Below, one piece after another: positions 7,921 through 15,079 of a DNA stretch of 44,752 nucleotides (its first letter is position 1; each line of letters begins with the position of its first letter). The DNA lies in contig JAFULU010000128.1 of assembly GCA_017483125.1 (NCBI GenBank), forward strand, positions 1 to 44,752. Reading direction: 5' to 3'. The translations under genes and the position numbers were made by a program. The notes beneath the pieces were generated by a model. The model ran no database searches, had not been told where the DNA came from, and saw nothing but the letters and a program-made list of their open reading frames with translations. The stretch is from Clostridia bacterium (GTDB lineage: Bacteria; Bacillota; Clostridia; Oscillospirales; CAG-272).

Positions 7921-8463
7921 ATGACCGACAGCGACATCATCCGCCTGTTCTTCGACCGTGACGAGCAGGCCATCGCCGAGACGGCGGAAAAGTACGGCAA
8001 ATACTGCATGACCATCGCCCGGGACATCCTGGACAGCGAGCAGGACGCCGAGGAGTGTGTCAGCGACGTCTACCTCAAGGCGTGGAACAGCATCCCGCCC
8101 GACGAGCCTGCCTCCCTCAAGGCCTATATCGCCGTCCTGACCCGCCGCCTGTCCATCAACCGCTACCACGAGAGCCGCGCCGCCAAGCGCAACCGGGAGC
8201 TGGAGGTGGCCTTTGAGGAGCTGGAGGCCTGCATCCCCGCTCCCGAGGAGGCGGCGGAGGAGCTGCCCGAGCTGCTCAACGAATTCCTGGCGGGGCTGAA
8301 GGAAACCGACCGCCGCCTCTTCGTCCGCCGCTACTGGTACGCCATGATGCCCGCCGAGCTGGCAAAGCGCGAGGGCATGACCGTCAACGCCGTCACGGTG
8401 AGGCTCTACAAGACGAGAAACAAGCTCCGAAAATTTTTGGAAGAAAGGGGTTATAAAGTATGA
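7921..8463 (+). CDS. ECF-type RNA polymerase sigma factor
   Basis: The 180-residue product has sigma-70 region 2 (about residues 20-80; SEQDAEECVSDVYLKAWNSI is the -10-binding core) and region 4 (about 125-175; AELAKREGMTVNAVTVRLYK helix-turn-helix). This is the two-domain plan of extracytoplasmic-function sigma factors. The ATG at 7921 follows AGAAAGGAG; the frame is open further upstream through repeat R1, but that stretch is repeat sequence and not part of the protein. The stop overlaps the start of the next gene (ATGA), which encodes a membrane protein and probably its anti-sigma or sensor partner. The signal it answers and its target promoters cannot be read from the sequence. Confidence 0.93.
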   Translation: MTDSDIIRLFFDRDEQAIAETAEKYGKYCMTIARDILDSEQDAEECVSDVYLKAWNSIPPDEPASLKAYIAVLTRRLSINRYHESRAAKRNRELEVAFEELEACIPAPEEAAEELPELLNEFLAGLKETDRRLFVRRYWYAMMPAELAKREGMTVNAVTVRLYKTRNKLRKFLEERGYKV

Positions 8464-9554
8464 AAGGAAAGACTGCATTCAATGCCATGGAGGGCATCGA
8501 CCCTCGGTATATTCTGGAGGCCGCGCCGGATGCGGCTGTCCGCAAGGGAAGCAAGGCTCCCTATATCCGTATCCTTGCCGTGGCCGCGACGGTGGCCGTC
8601 CTGACGGCTGTGGCTGTGCTGGGGGCGGGGATCATGAAGCAGAGCGGGGAGAACCCGCCCGTGGTGCCGCCCGTAGGGGAGACGCAGGACGCGCAGACTC
8701 CCGCCGAGGGGGAGGGCGAGACCGCCGCGCCCGCAGATGGTTCTTACGCTACCGATCTGTATACGGTGACAGAGATCGACGGGAAGCATTATATCAGCTT
8801 TGTGGATGGGAATGAGAAGCCACAAGAAGGAAGTAGCGGAAACGCCATGATCGTTAAGGGAATTTACTTCAACTCCATCGAGGAAATGAAGCAAAAGTTC
8901 TTAAAGGGCAATTTCACTACGGCCGAGGTGAAGAATCTAAAATTCCAGCTCACACTGACGGATAAGGGATTCGAGATTCCCGATATGACCCAACTGTATG
9001 ATGTCGTTTTGCCGGATGGGTGGAGTGTTTCTTATGTAACCTTGACGGAAACAGATATTCAGATCGCATTTCGAAATGAAGCGACTTACAATGAGAAGAT
9101 AGAGGATTTTTCCGGTGAATCCGGGTATATGATTCTGCTTACTGACGAGCAGTATGAAAAGAAATACCAAAAGGATATTGTCTCTTATATCGAAGAGATT
9201 GAGGACAACAAAATTCAAGACAAAACGGAGTATCTCGGTTATCCATGCTCCATGTACGAAGATGTGAACGATGATGTTCGACTGCGAGTTGTTCTTATGA
9301 AATTGGAGCGGGAAGGAAGCACCTTTGAGATTATGCTCACATACTGTGTAGAGCATCCCAAAAAAGAATATGTGAGTGATACCGTTCCTTACAGTGTTTG
9401 TATGTACGGTAGTGCAAACGACCAAAAGTTTAGGGTTTACCTTAGCGGTTTTGAGAATGGACCCAATCTGGAATTGTTGGCTTCTTTCGGCATCAAGCCT
9501 CTCGATCCCATGACCGCGGCTCCCGCCGAAACCGCATCTGCCCCCGCCTCTTGA
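8460..9554 (+). CDS. Membrane-anchored anti-sigma-like / sensor protein
   Basis: The 364-residue product is coupled by a 4-base overlap to the ECF sigma gene. A short cytoplasmic N-terminus of about 34 residues is followed by one membrane segment (about 37-57), a Pro/Glu-rich linker (about 62-92) and an extracytoplasmic domain of about 250 residues. No catalytic motif was recognised. The arrangement matches anti-sigma partners of ECF factors in Clostridia, so anti-sigma is the best guess, although the N-terminus is too short for a classical zinc anti-sigma domain. Composition is uneven: the first 90 or so codons are GC-rich like the neighbours, while the stretch from about 8750 to 9480 is clearly AT-richer with different codon choice, which suggests that the outer domain has a separate origin. 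Confidence 0.7.
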   Translation: MKGKTAFNAMEGIDPRYILEAAPDAAVRKGSKAPYIRILAVAATVAVLTAVAVLGAGIMKQSGENPPVVPPVGETQDAQTPAEGEGETAAPADGSYATDLYTVTEIDGKHYISFVDGNEKPQEGSSGNAMIVKGIYFNSIEEMKQKFLKGNFTTAEVKNLKFQLTLTDKGFEIPDMTQLYDVVLPDGWSVSYVTLTETDIQIAFRNEATYNEKIEDFSGESGYMILLTDEQYEKKYQKDIVSYIEEIEDNKIQDKTEYLGYPCSMYEDVNDDVRLRVVLMKLEREGSTFEIMLTYCVEHPKKEYVSDTVPYSVCMYGSANDQKFRVYLSGFENGPNLELLASFGIKPLDPMTAAPAETASAPAS

Positions 9555-9570
9555 TCCTCCGCATGACCCC

Positions 9571-9605
9571 ATACCCCCATCCCTCCGAGGATGGGGGTAT
9601 TTTTC
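9571..9605 (+). terminator. Intrinsic terminator after sigma/anti-sigma pair
   Basis: Twelve-base stem ATACCCCCATCC/GGATGGGGGTAT (9571-9600) with a six-base loop and a run of T. Confidence 0.9.
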
Positions 9606-9634
9606 CTTATTTCAAAAAAATCTTCCAAAACCTC

Positions 9635-9663
9635 TTGTAAATACAGAGATTCTGTGCTATAAT
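9635..9663 (+). promoter_or_regulatory. Sigma-A promoter of asnS
   Basis: TTGTAA (9635-9640), 17-base spacer, TATAAT (9658-9663), with an extended -10 TG. The spacer holds the small palindrome ACAGA/TCTGT. Confidence 0.8.
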
Positions 9664-9707
9664 AAAAGGTGATAATTTGCAAAAATCCAAGATTGGAGTA
9701 ACATACC

Positions 9708-11084
9708 ATGAAACACACCGACATCAAAAAGCTGTTTGCCGAGTCCGAGTCCTTCGTGGGCACCGCCCCCGTCATCTGCGGCTGGGTGCGTACCGCCAGA
9801 GATTCCAAGAACGTCTCCTTCCTGGAGGTCAACGACGGCTCCTGCTTCAGAAGCCTTCAGCTGGTTATCGACAAGGAGAAGATGGACGAGAGCGTCTACC
9901 GCGACGCCATGGCCGTGGGCGCATCCCTCACCGCTACGGGTACCGTCGTCGCCTCCGACCGCAACGGGATCGAGATGAACGTGGAGACCCTGACCGTTCT
10001 GGGTAAGTGCCCCTCCGACTATCCCCTCCAGAAGAAGCGCCATACCCTGGAGTACCTCCGCACCATCCCCCACCTCCGTGTCCGCGCCCGCTACTTTGAG
10101 GCGGTCTTCGCCGTCCGCGATCAGCTGGCCCAGTCCATCCATCAGTACTTCCACAAGAACGGCTACCGCTACGTCCATCCCCCCATCATCACCGGCTCCG
10201 ACTGCGAGGGCGCGGGTGAGATGTTCCGCGTCACCACTCTGCCCTGGAACGCCACCGCCGAGAGCGAGGCTGAGTACTACGCAAACGATTTCTTCGGCCG
10301 CAAGGCAGGCCTGACCGTCTCCGCCCAGCTGGAGGGTGAGATGGCCGCCATGGGTCTGGGCCGTATCTACACCTTCGGCCCCACCTTCCGCGCCGAGAAC
10401 TCCAACACCACCCGCCACGTGGCCGAGTTCTGGCACGTGGAGCCCGAGGTCTGCTTCTGCGATATCCACGACATCATCGAGATCGCCGAGGACTTCATCA
10501 AGTACATCGTCAAGGATGTTATGGATCATTGCCCCGAGGAGATGGAGTTCTTCAACCAGTGGGTGGAGAAGGGCGTCATTGAGAAGCTGAACAGGATGCT
10601 GGAGAACGATTTCGTCAAGCTGGACTACACCGACGCCATCGAGATCCTCAAGGCATCGGGCAAGGACTTCAAGTTCCCCGTGGAGTGGGGCTGCGATCTC
10701 CAGACCGAGCATGAGAAGTACCTCACCGACGAGCACTTCGGCCGTCCCGTCTTCGTGGTCAACTATCCCGCCGCCATCAAGTCCTTCTACATGAAGCAGA
10801 ACCCCGACGGCAAGACCGTGGCCGCCACCGACCTGCTGGTCCCCGGCATCGGTGAGATCATCGGCTGCTCCGAGCGTGAGGCTGACTACGACAAGCTGGT
10901 GGCCGCCATGACCGCCCGCAATATGCCTCTGGAGAGCTACGAGGCCTACCTGGATACCCGTAAGTACGGTTCCGTCCCCCACAGCGGCTTCGGCCTGGGC
11001 TTTGAGCGTATGCTCATGTATATCACGGGCGTGCAGAATATCCGCGACGTGCTGATGTACCCCAGAACCGTCGGCTCCATGTGA
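9708..11084 (+). CDS. asnS: Asparaginyl-tRNA synthetase
   Basis: Class IIb synthetase that charges tRNA-Asn. The product has 458 residues, against a family norm near 460. The N-terminal OB-fold anticodon-binding domain is at about residues 15-105 (VICGWVRTARDSKNVSFLEV). The catalytic domain shows PPIITGSDCEGAGEMFRVTT (motif 1 region, about 160-180), motif 2 FRAENSNTTRHVAEFWHVE (about 227-245) and motif 3 GFGLGFERMLMYITG near the C-terminus. The GAGEMF segment separates it from aspartyl enzymes. The start at 9708 follows TTGGAG. It has its own promoter, and the lipoprotein gene 31 bases downstream may be co-transcribed because no terminator lies between them. Confidence 0.98.
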   Translation: MKHTDIKKLFAESESFVGTAPVICGWVRTARDSKNVSFLEVNDGSCFRSLQLVIDKEKMDESVYRDAMAVGASLTATGTVVASDRNGIEMNVETLTVLGKCPSDYPLQKKRHTLEYLRTIPHLRVRARYFEAVFAVRDQLAQSIHQYFHKNGYRYVHPPIITGSDCEGAGEMFRVTTLPWNATAESEAEYYANDFFGRKAGLTVSAQLEGEMAAMGLGRIYTFGPTFRAENSNTTRHVAEFWHVEPEVCFCDIHDIIEIAEDFIKYIVKDVMDHCPEEMEFFNQWVEKGVIEKLNRMLENDFVKLDYTDAIEILKASGKDFKFPVEWGCDLQTEHEKYLTDEHFGRPVFVVNYPAAIKSFYMKQNPDGKTVAATDLLVPGIGEIIGCSEREADYDKLVAAMTARNMPLESYEAYLDTRKYGSVPHSGFGLGFERMLMYITGVQNIRDVLMYPRTVGSM

Positions 11085-11115
11085 TCCATCCCCCATACAG
11101 TAAGGAGATAATACC

Positions 11116-11910
11116 ATGAAAAAGCTGTTGCTCTTCGCCCTGATCCTGACCCTCGCCCTGTGCGTGGCCGCTTGCGATAAGGCTCCCGCCGAGACTCCCA
11201 CCGATGCTCCTACGGAGACCCCCACCGAGGCACCCACCGAAGCACCCACCGACGCCCCCACCGAGGAGCCTACCGAAGCTCCTACCGAGGCCCCCACCGA
11301 GGCTCCTACCGAGACCCCCACCGAGGAGCCCACCGAGGAGCCCACCGAGGCTCCCACCGACGCGCCCGCCGATCCCGTTGAGCCTACTGCCCTCTACACC
11401 GCCGAGCAGCTGGCCGCCATGGTGCCCGCCAACGCCACCGTGACCCTGGAGGGGGACTACGCCCACTTCCTCACCGGCACCGCCGACACCATGACCAACC
11501 CCTCCGTCACCCTCGTGGCCGATGAGGAGGCCTTCAGCGATATCATCGTCATCAAGTACCGCACCAACTGCGGCAGCTACGGCTCCAACTTCTGGGGCAC
11601 CCTCCTGCTCAACGGCACCGCCGAGTTCAACGGCAACCGCCGCGACAGCGATAACTGGTTCTACTACGCCACCGACGGCTCCTGGAACGTTCTGATCCTG
11701 GACATGAGAAAGAACAAGCAGGGCTCCGAGGGCACTCCCGACACCGACGTGACGGGCGGCGCGGCCATTGATTCGGTGGTCTACAACTTCTTTGACTATG
11801 CCGGCAACGACGGCAAGCTCGCCACCGCCGACGGCGGCGAGGAGTACTTCGATATCGAGTACATCGCCTTCTTCAACACCAAGGAGGAGGCCCAGTCCTA
11901 CGCGGGCTGA
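11116..11910 (+). CDS. Lipoprotein with TEAP-type tetrapeptide repeats
   Basis: The 264-residue product starts with a lipoprotein signal (lipobox VAAC, Cys20). Residues about 26-88 are some fifteen tandem four-residue units of the form PT(E/D)(A/T/E), a flexible extended spacer similar to the linker of the lipoprotein at 4160. The C-terminal part (about 90-264) looks like a beta-sandwich, galactose-binding-like module: IIVIKYRTN, GSWNVLILDM and the closing FDIEYIAFFNTKEEAQSYAG, a pattern I have seen at the ends of carbohydrate-associated modules in Clostridia. No catalytic residues are evident. AAGGAGA precedes the start. Likely role: surface-exposed binding protein, ligand unknown. The repeat DNA encoding PTEA units is a potential slippage region. 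Confidence 0.8.
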   Translation: MKKLLLFALILTLALCVAACDKAPAETPTDAPTETPTEAPTEAPTDAPTEEPTEAPTEAPTEAPTETPTEEPTEEPTEAPTDAPADPVEPTALYTAEQLAAMVPANATVTLEGDYAHFLTGTADTMTNPSVTLVADEEAFSDIIVIKYRTNCGSYGSNFWGTLLLNGTAEFNGNRRDSDNWFYYATDGSWNVLILDMRKNKQGSEGTPDTDVTGGAAIDSVVYNFFDYAGNDGKLATADGGEEYFDIEYIAFFNTKEEAQSYAG

Positions 11911-11929
11911 TCCCATACGGTCATACCCC

Positions 11930-11976
11930 AAGCAGGGTGTCTCTGCCATACAGGCGGGAGGCACCCTGCTTTTTTG
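11930..11976 (+). terminator. Intrinsic terminator after TEAP lipoprotein
   Basis: AAGCAGGGTG/CACCCTGCTT stem (11930-11971) with a 22-base loop, followed by T residues. Confidence 0.8.
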
Positions 11977-12016
11977 GCGGAGAAGATGAAGAATCATGAA
12001 GAATGCTCCTAAATCC

Positions 12017-12045
12017 TTGACAGCCCTCCCAAGGGGTGGTACAAT
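12017..12045 (+). promoter_or_regulatory. Upstream promoter of the tethered PstS-like operon
   Basis: TTGACA (12017-12022), 17-base spacer, TACAAT (12040-12045), with an extended -10 TG. The sequence after the -10 (GGAGCTACCGA) resembles that after the second -10 at 12119 (GGAGCCATCGA), so the initiation region looks duplicated. Confidence 0.7.
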
Positions 12046-12095
12046 GGAGCTACCGATACCGATCGTCCCAAAACGCGACCGATTATCCCGCTTTT

Positions 12096-12124
12096 TCGCC
12101 AAACGAGGGAAAGTATGCTATAAT
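12096..12124 (+). promoter_or_regulatory. Second, proximal promoter of the same operon
   Basis: TATAAT (12119-12124) with an extended -10 TG and a poor -35 (TCGCCA, 12096-12101) at 17 bases. It lies 28 bases upstream of the first ATG. Confidence 0.5.
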
Positions 12125-12152
12125 GGAGCCATCGACCGAAAGGAGTATCACC

Positions 12153-12479
12153 ATGGAACAAAACCGCATCATCCGCCTGTCCACCAAAGTTTTCGCCATT
12201 GTCTTCGCCGTCCTGTACGCCGCCATTACCGTCGTGGGGACCGTCGGGTACAGCATCTGGTACGGCCTGCTCATCGCCACCGCTCTGCTCTTGCCCGTGG
12301 CCATCCCGACCTGGTTCATCCTCTCCCTGATCCTCTACCTCCGCGCCAGGAAGCGGGGGGGCGACGACCTGCCCGCGCTGAAGCACCGCCTGAAGACCTC
12401 GGTCATCCTCCTGATCTTCCTGGCCATCATGATCGCCCTGCTCTTCGCCTTCTTCGCCTGCGCCATCAGCCATATGTGA
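12153..12479 (+). CDS. Small three-helix membrane protein
   Basis: The 108-residue product has three hydrophobic segments: about residues 12-32, 34-60 and 83-104. Between the last two is a basic loop (LRARKRGGDDLPALKHRLK). I do not recognise a family. The ATG at 12153 follows GAAAGGAG; longer upstream frames run through the promoter. It is the first gene of a three-gene plus-strand unit with a 46-residue membrane peptide and a tethered PstS-like protein, so it could form part of a membrane assembly with them. This is a guess from position. Confidence 0.7.
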   Translation: MEQNRIIRLSTKVFAIVFAVLYAAITVVGTVGYSIWYGLLIATALLLPVAIPTWFILSLILYLRARKRGGDDLPALKHRLKTSVILLIFLAIMIALLFAFFACAISHM

Positions 12480-12520
12480 CGAAAAGTCAATGACCGTTGA
12501 TAGTAAAGGAGAATTTCACC

Positions 12521-12661
12521 ATGACCGATAAGATCTACCGCCGCCTCGTCGCCCTGGTCCTGGCTCTGGGGATGCTGACCACCACGGCGCTGGTGGCCTA
12601 TACCGCCTACCTCCACAGTAACGTGTCCATCATCACCTACGTGGCAAAGGAGGGGTACTGA
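12521..12661 (+). CDS. 46-residue single-span membrane peptide
   Basis: A short ORF with a clear ribosome site (TAAAGGAGAATTTCACC before ATG). The peptide begins MTDKIYRRLVALVLALGMLT, with a membrane helix at about residues 8-30 and a short outer tail ending AKEGY. It is one base from the next gene and lies between two membrane-protein genes in the same direction, which supports it being real. No family recognised. Confidence 0.6.
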   Translation: MTDKIYRRLVALVLALGMLTTTALVAYTAYLHSNVSIITYVAKEGY

Positions 12662-12662
12662 T

Positions 12663-13664
12663 ATGGCCAAGACTACCGCAAAAGCCCCCCTCGACCGCCG
12701 CAAGCTCACGGGCCAGCTCCTCTCCCTCGGCACGCTGGTTTTGCTGTTCGTGATGCTGAACCTCACCGTGTTCTTCGTCTTCACCCGCCGCTGTCTCCCC
12801 GCCACCAGCGAGGGGATGCAGGCCAAGTCGGTGGAGCTGGGGGCCTACCTGCCCTTTGAGGAGGACTCCAGGATCGTCAAGCTCGACGGCTCCCTGAAAC
12901 TCACCGAAGACCTCCCCGTCATCGACGGCGCGGCGGCCCTCTACCCCATTTTCTCGGGCTTCGTGAACGCCGTCTACCCCGACGACAGCGTCCATTTTGA
13001 CGGCGAAAACTTCACCCCCGACAGCGCACTCCAATACACCAACACCCGCGGCGCCTACAAGGGCATCGTAGACGGCACCGTGGATATCGCCATCTGCGTA
13101 GCCCCCTCGGAGGAGCAGCTGGCCTATGCCAAGGAGAAGGGCGTGGAGCTGGAATTCACCCCCATCGGCAGGGAAGCCTTCGTGTTCTTTGTCAACAAGG
13201 ACAATCCCGTGGACGGTCTCACCACCGAGCAGCTGCGGGGCATCTACGCGGGGGAGTACCGCAACTGGTCGGAGGTGGGAGGCGACAACACCCACATTGC
13301 CGTCCTCCAGAGAAACGCGGGGAGCGGCAGTCAGTCCGCCCTCCTGAACTTCATGGGGGACACCCCCGTGAAGACCGACTATCTCACCTTCATGGGCCGC
13401 TCCATCGGCTTCTCCTTCCGCTTCTACGTGGAGGGCATGGTGGGAAAAGACTCCCCCGAGGGCGGAGTGAAGCTCCTGGCTCTGGATGGGGTCTATCCCG
13501 ACACCGAGAACATCAAGAACGGCTCTTACCCCATCATCAACGAGCTGTACGCTGTTACCCGCAAGGGGGAGGAAAACCCCAATGTACAGGCCTTCGTGGA
13601 TTGGATGCTGACCGAGGAGGGGCAGGCCATCGTGGAGGGGTCGGGGTACGTGGGGATGGAGTAA
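12663..13664 (+). CDS. Membrane-tethered PstS-family substrate-binding protein
   Basis: The 333-residue product has a basic N-terminus and one membrane anchor (about residues 18-41) in place of a lipobox. A periplasmic-binding-protein fold of the PstS phosphate-binding family follows. Typical segments are DGAAALYPIFSGFVNAVYP, GIVDGTVDIAICVAPSEEQL, the GREAFVFFVNKDNPVDGLT strand, IYAGEYRNWSEVGG, and QRNAGSGSQSALL, whose Ser/Gly-rich turn contacts phosphate in PstS. No PstC, PstA or PstB gene is next to it, so it may act as a sensor or scavenging receptor rather than a transporter component. Substrate is inferred from family only. The stop TAA directly adjoins a heptamer array (13664 onward). 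Confidence 0.83.
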   Translation: MAKTTAKAPLDRRKLTGQLLSLGTLVLLFVMLNLTVFFVFTRRCLPATSEGMQAKSVELGAYLPFEEDSRIVKLDGSLKLTEDLPVIDGAAALYPIFSGFVNAVYPDDSVHFDGENFTPDSALQYTNTRGAYKGIVDGTVDIAICVAPSEEQLAYAKEKGVELEFTPIGREAFVFFVNKDNPVDGLTTEQLRGIYAGEYRNWSEVGGDNTHIAVLQRNAGSGSQSALLNFMGDTPVKTDYLTFMGRSIGFSFRFYVEGMVGKDSPEGGVKLLALDGVYPDTENIKNGSYPIINELYAVTRKGEENPNVQAFVDWMLTEEGQAIVEGSGYVGME

Positions 13665-13720
13665 ATGCAAAATGCAAAATGTCCTCGCTTCGCTCGGCGG
13701 AACGGCTGAAACGTAAAAAG

Positions 13721-13754
13721 AGGTGTCTTACCCGATGGGGCGAGACACCTTTTT
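13721..13754. terminator. Bidirectional terminator between pstS-like and YcxB genes
   Basis: Stem AGGTGTCT/AGACACCT (13721-13750) is followed by TTTT on the plus strand and by CTTTTT on the minus strand. It can therefore end both converging transcripts. Confidence 0.75.
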
Positions 13755-13756
13755 CG

Positions 13757-14272
13757 TTATTGGATATGGAGCTTTTTCGGGTCGATCACCGTCCGCAGGA
13801 GGGTGCGGAAGTCGGCTTCGTTGCCCTCGGTGAAGCCGTTCTTCGCCACAAGCTGGGCTTGTTTTTCGGCTATGTACAGGAAATAATAGTCGGGGCACTC
13901 GGTGACGCGCAGGATCGCATCATACGTATGTGGCGTGGGCTCGCGGCCCTGCTCTCCGTAGGTGTAGCCGTCCTGCGTAAAGGTAAAGGTGAATACCAAT
14001 TTGCGGGAAGCGATCCGCCAAGCCGTGATCTTGGGCAAAAGCATGAGAATCGGGCACCCCAGCGTTACGATGGAGGTGCAGATCACCACGAGATAGGTGA
14101 TAAGATCTCCCCATCCCCACGCGATGGACAGAAGCCCACGCACGGCGGGAATCGCGCTGAGGATCATCAGCACGGTCAGGAGTATCAGCGTCTTTTTGTC
14201 GGAGGCGTTGCTTTGAGACAAAAAGGCTGTGACGGCTTTATACGTCATGGGGGTGGTGTTTCGGATCTCCAT
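13757..14272 (-). CDS. YcxB-like membrane protein, paralogue 1
   Basis: The 171-residue product starts MEIRNTTPMTY. It has two membrane segments (about residues 29-50 and 58-82) and a C-terminal cytoplasmic YcxB-like domain: FTFTQDGYTYGEQ, a central YDAILRVTECPDYYFLYIA, then the closing KNGFTEGNEADFRTLLRTVI. The family has no established biochemical role. I chose the ATG at 14272 because AAAGGAACCGCT precedes it; an earlier ATG at 14296 has no such site. The gene follows its paralogue by 20 bases. The last 28 or so codons are almost identical between the two at the DNA level while the rest has diverged widely, which points to recent gene conversion of the 3' ends. Confidence 0.75.
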   Translation of the reverse strand: MEIRNTTPMTYKAVTAFLSQSNASDKKTLILLTVLMILSAIPAVRGLLSIAWGWGDLITYLVVICTSIVTLGCPILMLLPKITAWRIASRKLVFTFTFTQDGYTYGEQGREPTPHTYDAILRVTECPDYYFLYIAEKQAQLVAKNGFTEGNEADFRTLLRTVIDPKKLHIQ

Positions 14273-14292
14273 AGCGGTTCCTTTCGTGGTAC

Positions 14293-14832
14293 TCAATGAA
14301 TATGGAGCTTTTTGGGGTCGATCACCGTCCGCAGGAGGGTGCGGAAATCGGCTTCGTTGCCCTCGGTAAAGCCGTTCTTGTCCACGATGTGGGCGGCGTT
14401 GGGGGCGATGAATAGGTAGAAGTAGTGCTCGGATTCGGTGACCTTGACGATGACGCTATAGCCACACTGCTGCTGCTCCTTGAGGGCCTTGGAGACGGTG
14501 GACTGCTCGAAGCCTTCCTCGGTGAAGATGTAGTCGACCACGCTCTCCTGGTCAGCCTGCTTGCAGGCGGTGCGCTTGACGGTAATGGGGACGACGGTGC
14601 TGTAGCCGATATAGATGATGAGGAGGACGATCATCGCGGCGATCATGGTGGGGGACAGGTAGGGATCTTCACCCAAAAGGAATAAGAGACACTGACTGAA
14701 CAGGAAAAACACCAGAGCGCCTATGGCGATCAGGCAAAGGATGTTGATCAACCTGCGGGTCTTGCGGCGGAAGGTCTTGTTGAACTCAATGATACAGTCG
14801 TGGGTGTAGGGGGTGGTGTTTTTGATTTCCAT
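14293..14832 (-). CDS. YcxB-like membrane protein, paralogue 2
   Basis: The 179-residue product starts MEIKNTTPYTHDCIIEF, closely matching the paralogue's start. Two hydrophobic segments (about residues 29-53 and 60-86) are followed by a YcxB-like C-terminal domain (VVDYIFTEEGFEQ, VIVKVTESEHYFYLFIA, then NGFTEGNEADFRTLLRTVID). GAAAGGAG precedes the ATG. Upstream on the minus strand is an AT-rich stretch with a TATAGT-like -10 near 14855 and no convincing -35. It is the first gene of the pair. Role unknown; the family often occurs as small paralogous sets in Clostridia. Confidence 0.75.
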   Translation of the reverse strand: MEIKNTTPYTHDCIIEFNKTFRRKTRRLINILCLIAIGALVFFLFSQCLLFLLGEDPYLSPTMIAAMIVLLIIYIGYSTVVPITVKRTACKQADQESVVDYIFTEEGFEQSTVSKALKEQQQCGYSVIVKVTESEHYFYLFIAPNAAHIVDKNGFTEGNEADFRTLLRTVIDPKKLHIH

Positions 14833-15034
14833 GGGTTTCTCCTTTCAAAGGGGGTACACTATATAAGACGTAAAAGGATAGCGAAATCTTTCGGATTTTG
14901 CGAAAAAAGTTGAAAAAATTTGGCTGGGTGTCTTACCCGATTATACCACACTCCGCTCATCCTGTCAACTCTCTATTGTCCGTATCCGTTCCCCAATTTT
15001 GCATTTTGCATTCTGCATTTTGCATTCTAACAAG

Positions 15035-15061
15035 AAAACCACCCCTTCCCGGAGTGGTTTT
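15035..15061 (-). terminator. Terminator of the VTC-DUF4956 operon
   Basis: Stem AAAACCAC/GTGGTTTT (15035-15061) read on the minus strand, 18 bases past the DUF4956 stop. The T tract is short. Confidence 0.7.
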
Positions 15062-15079
15062 CCCTTATGTATCAACGCC

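Larger units (their letters stand above)
13664..15024. repeat. Inverted heptamer arrays (H3) bounding the YcxB pair
   Basis: Two AATGCAA heptamers plus a partial third lie at 13664-13681, and four TTTTGCA-type heptamers (one variant, TTCTGCA) lie at 14997-15024 in opposite orientation. They use the same heptamer as element H1 at 3006-3549. Just inside them are 15-base direct repeats GGTGTCTTACCCGAT (13722-13736 and 14927-14941). The interior holds two paralogous minus-strand genes. Whether this was one moving unit or two separate array insertions cannot be decided from the sequence. Confidence 0.5.
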
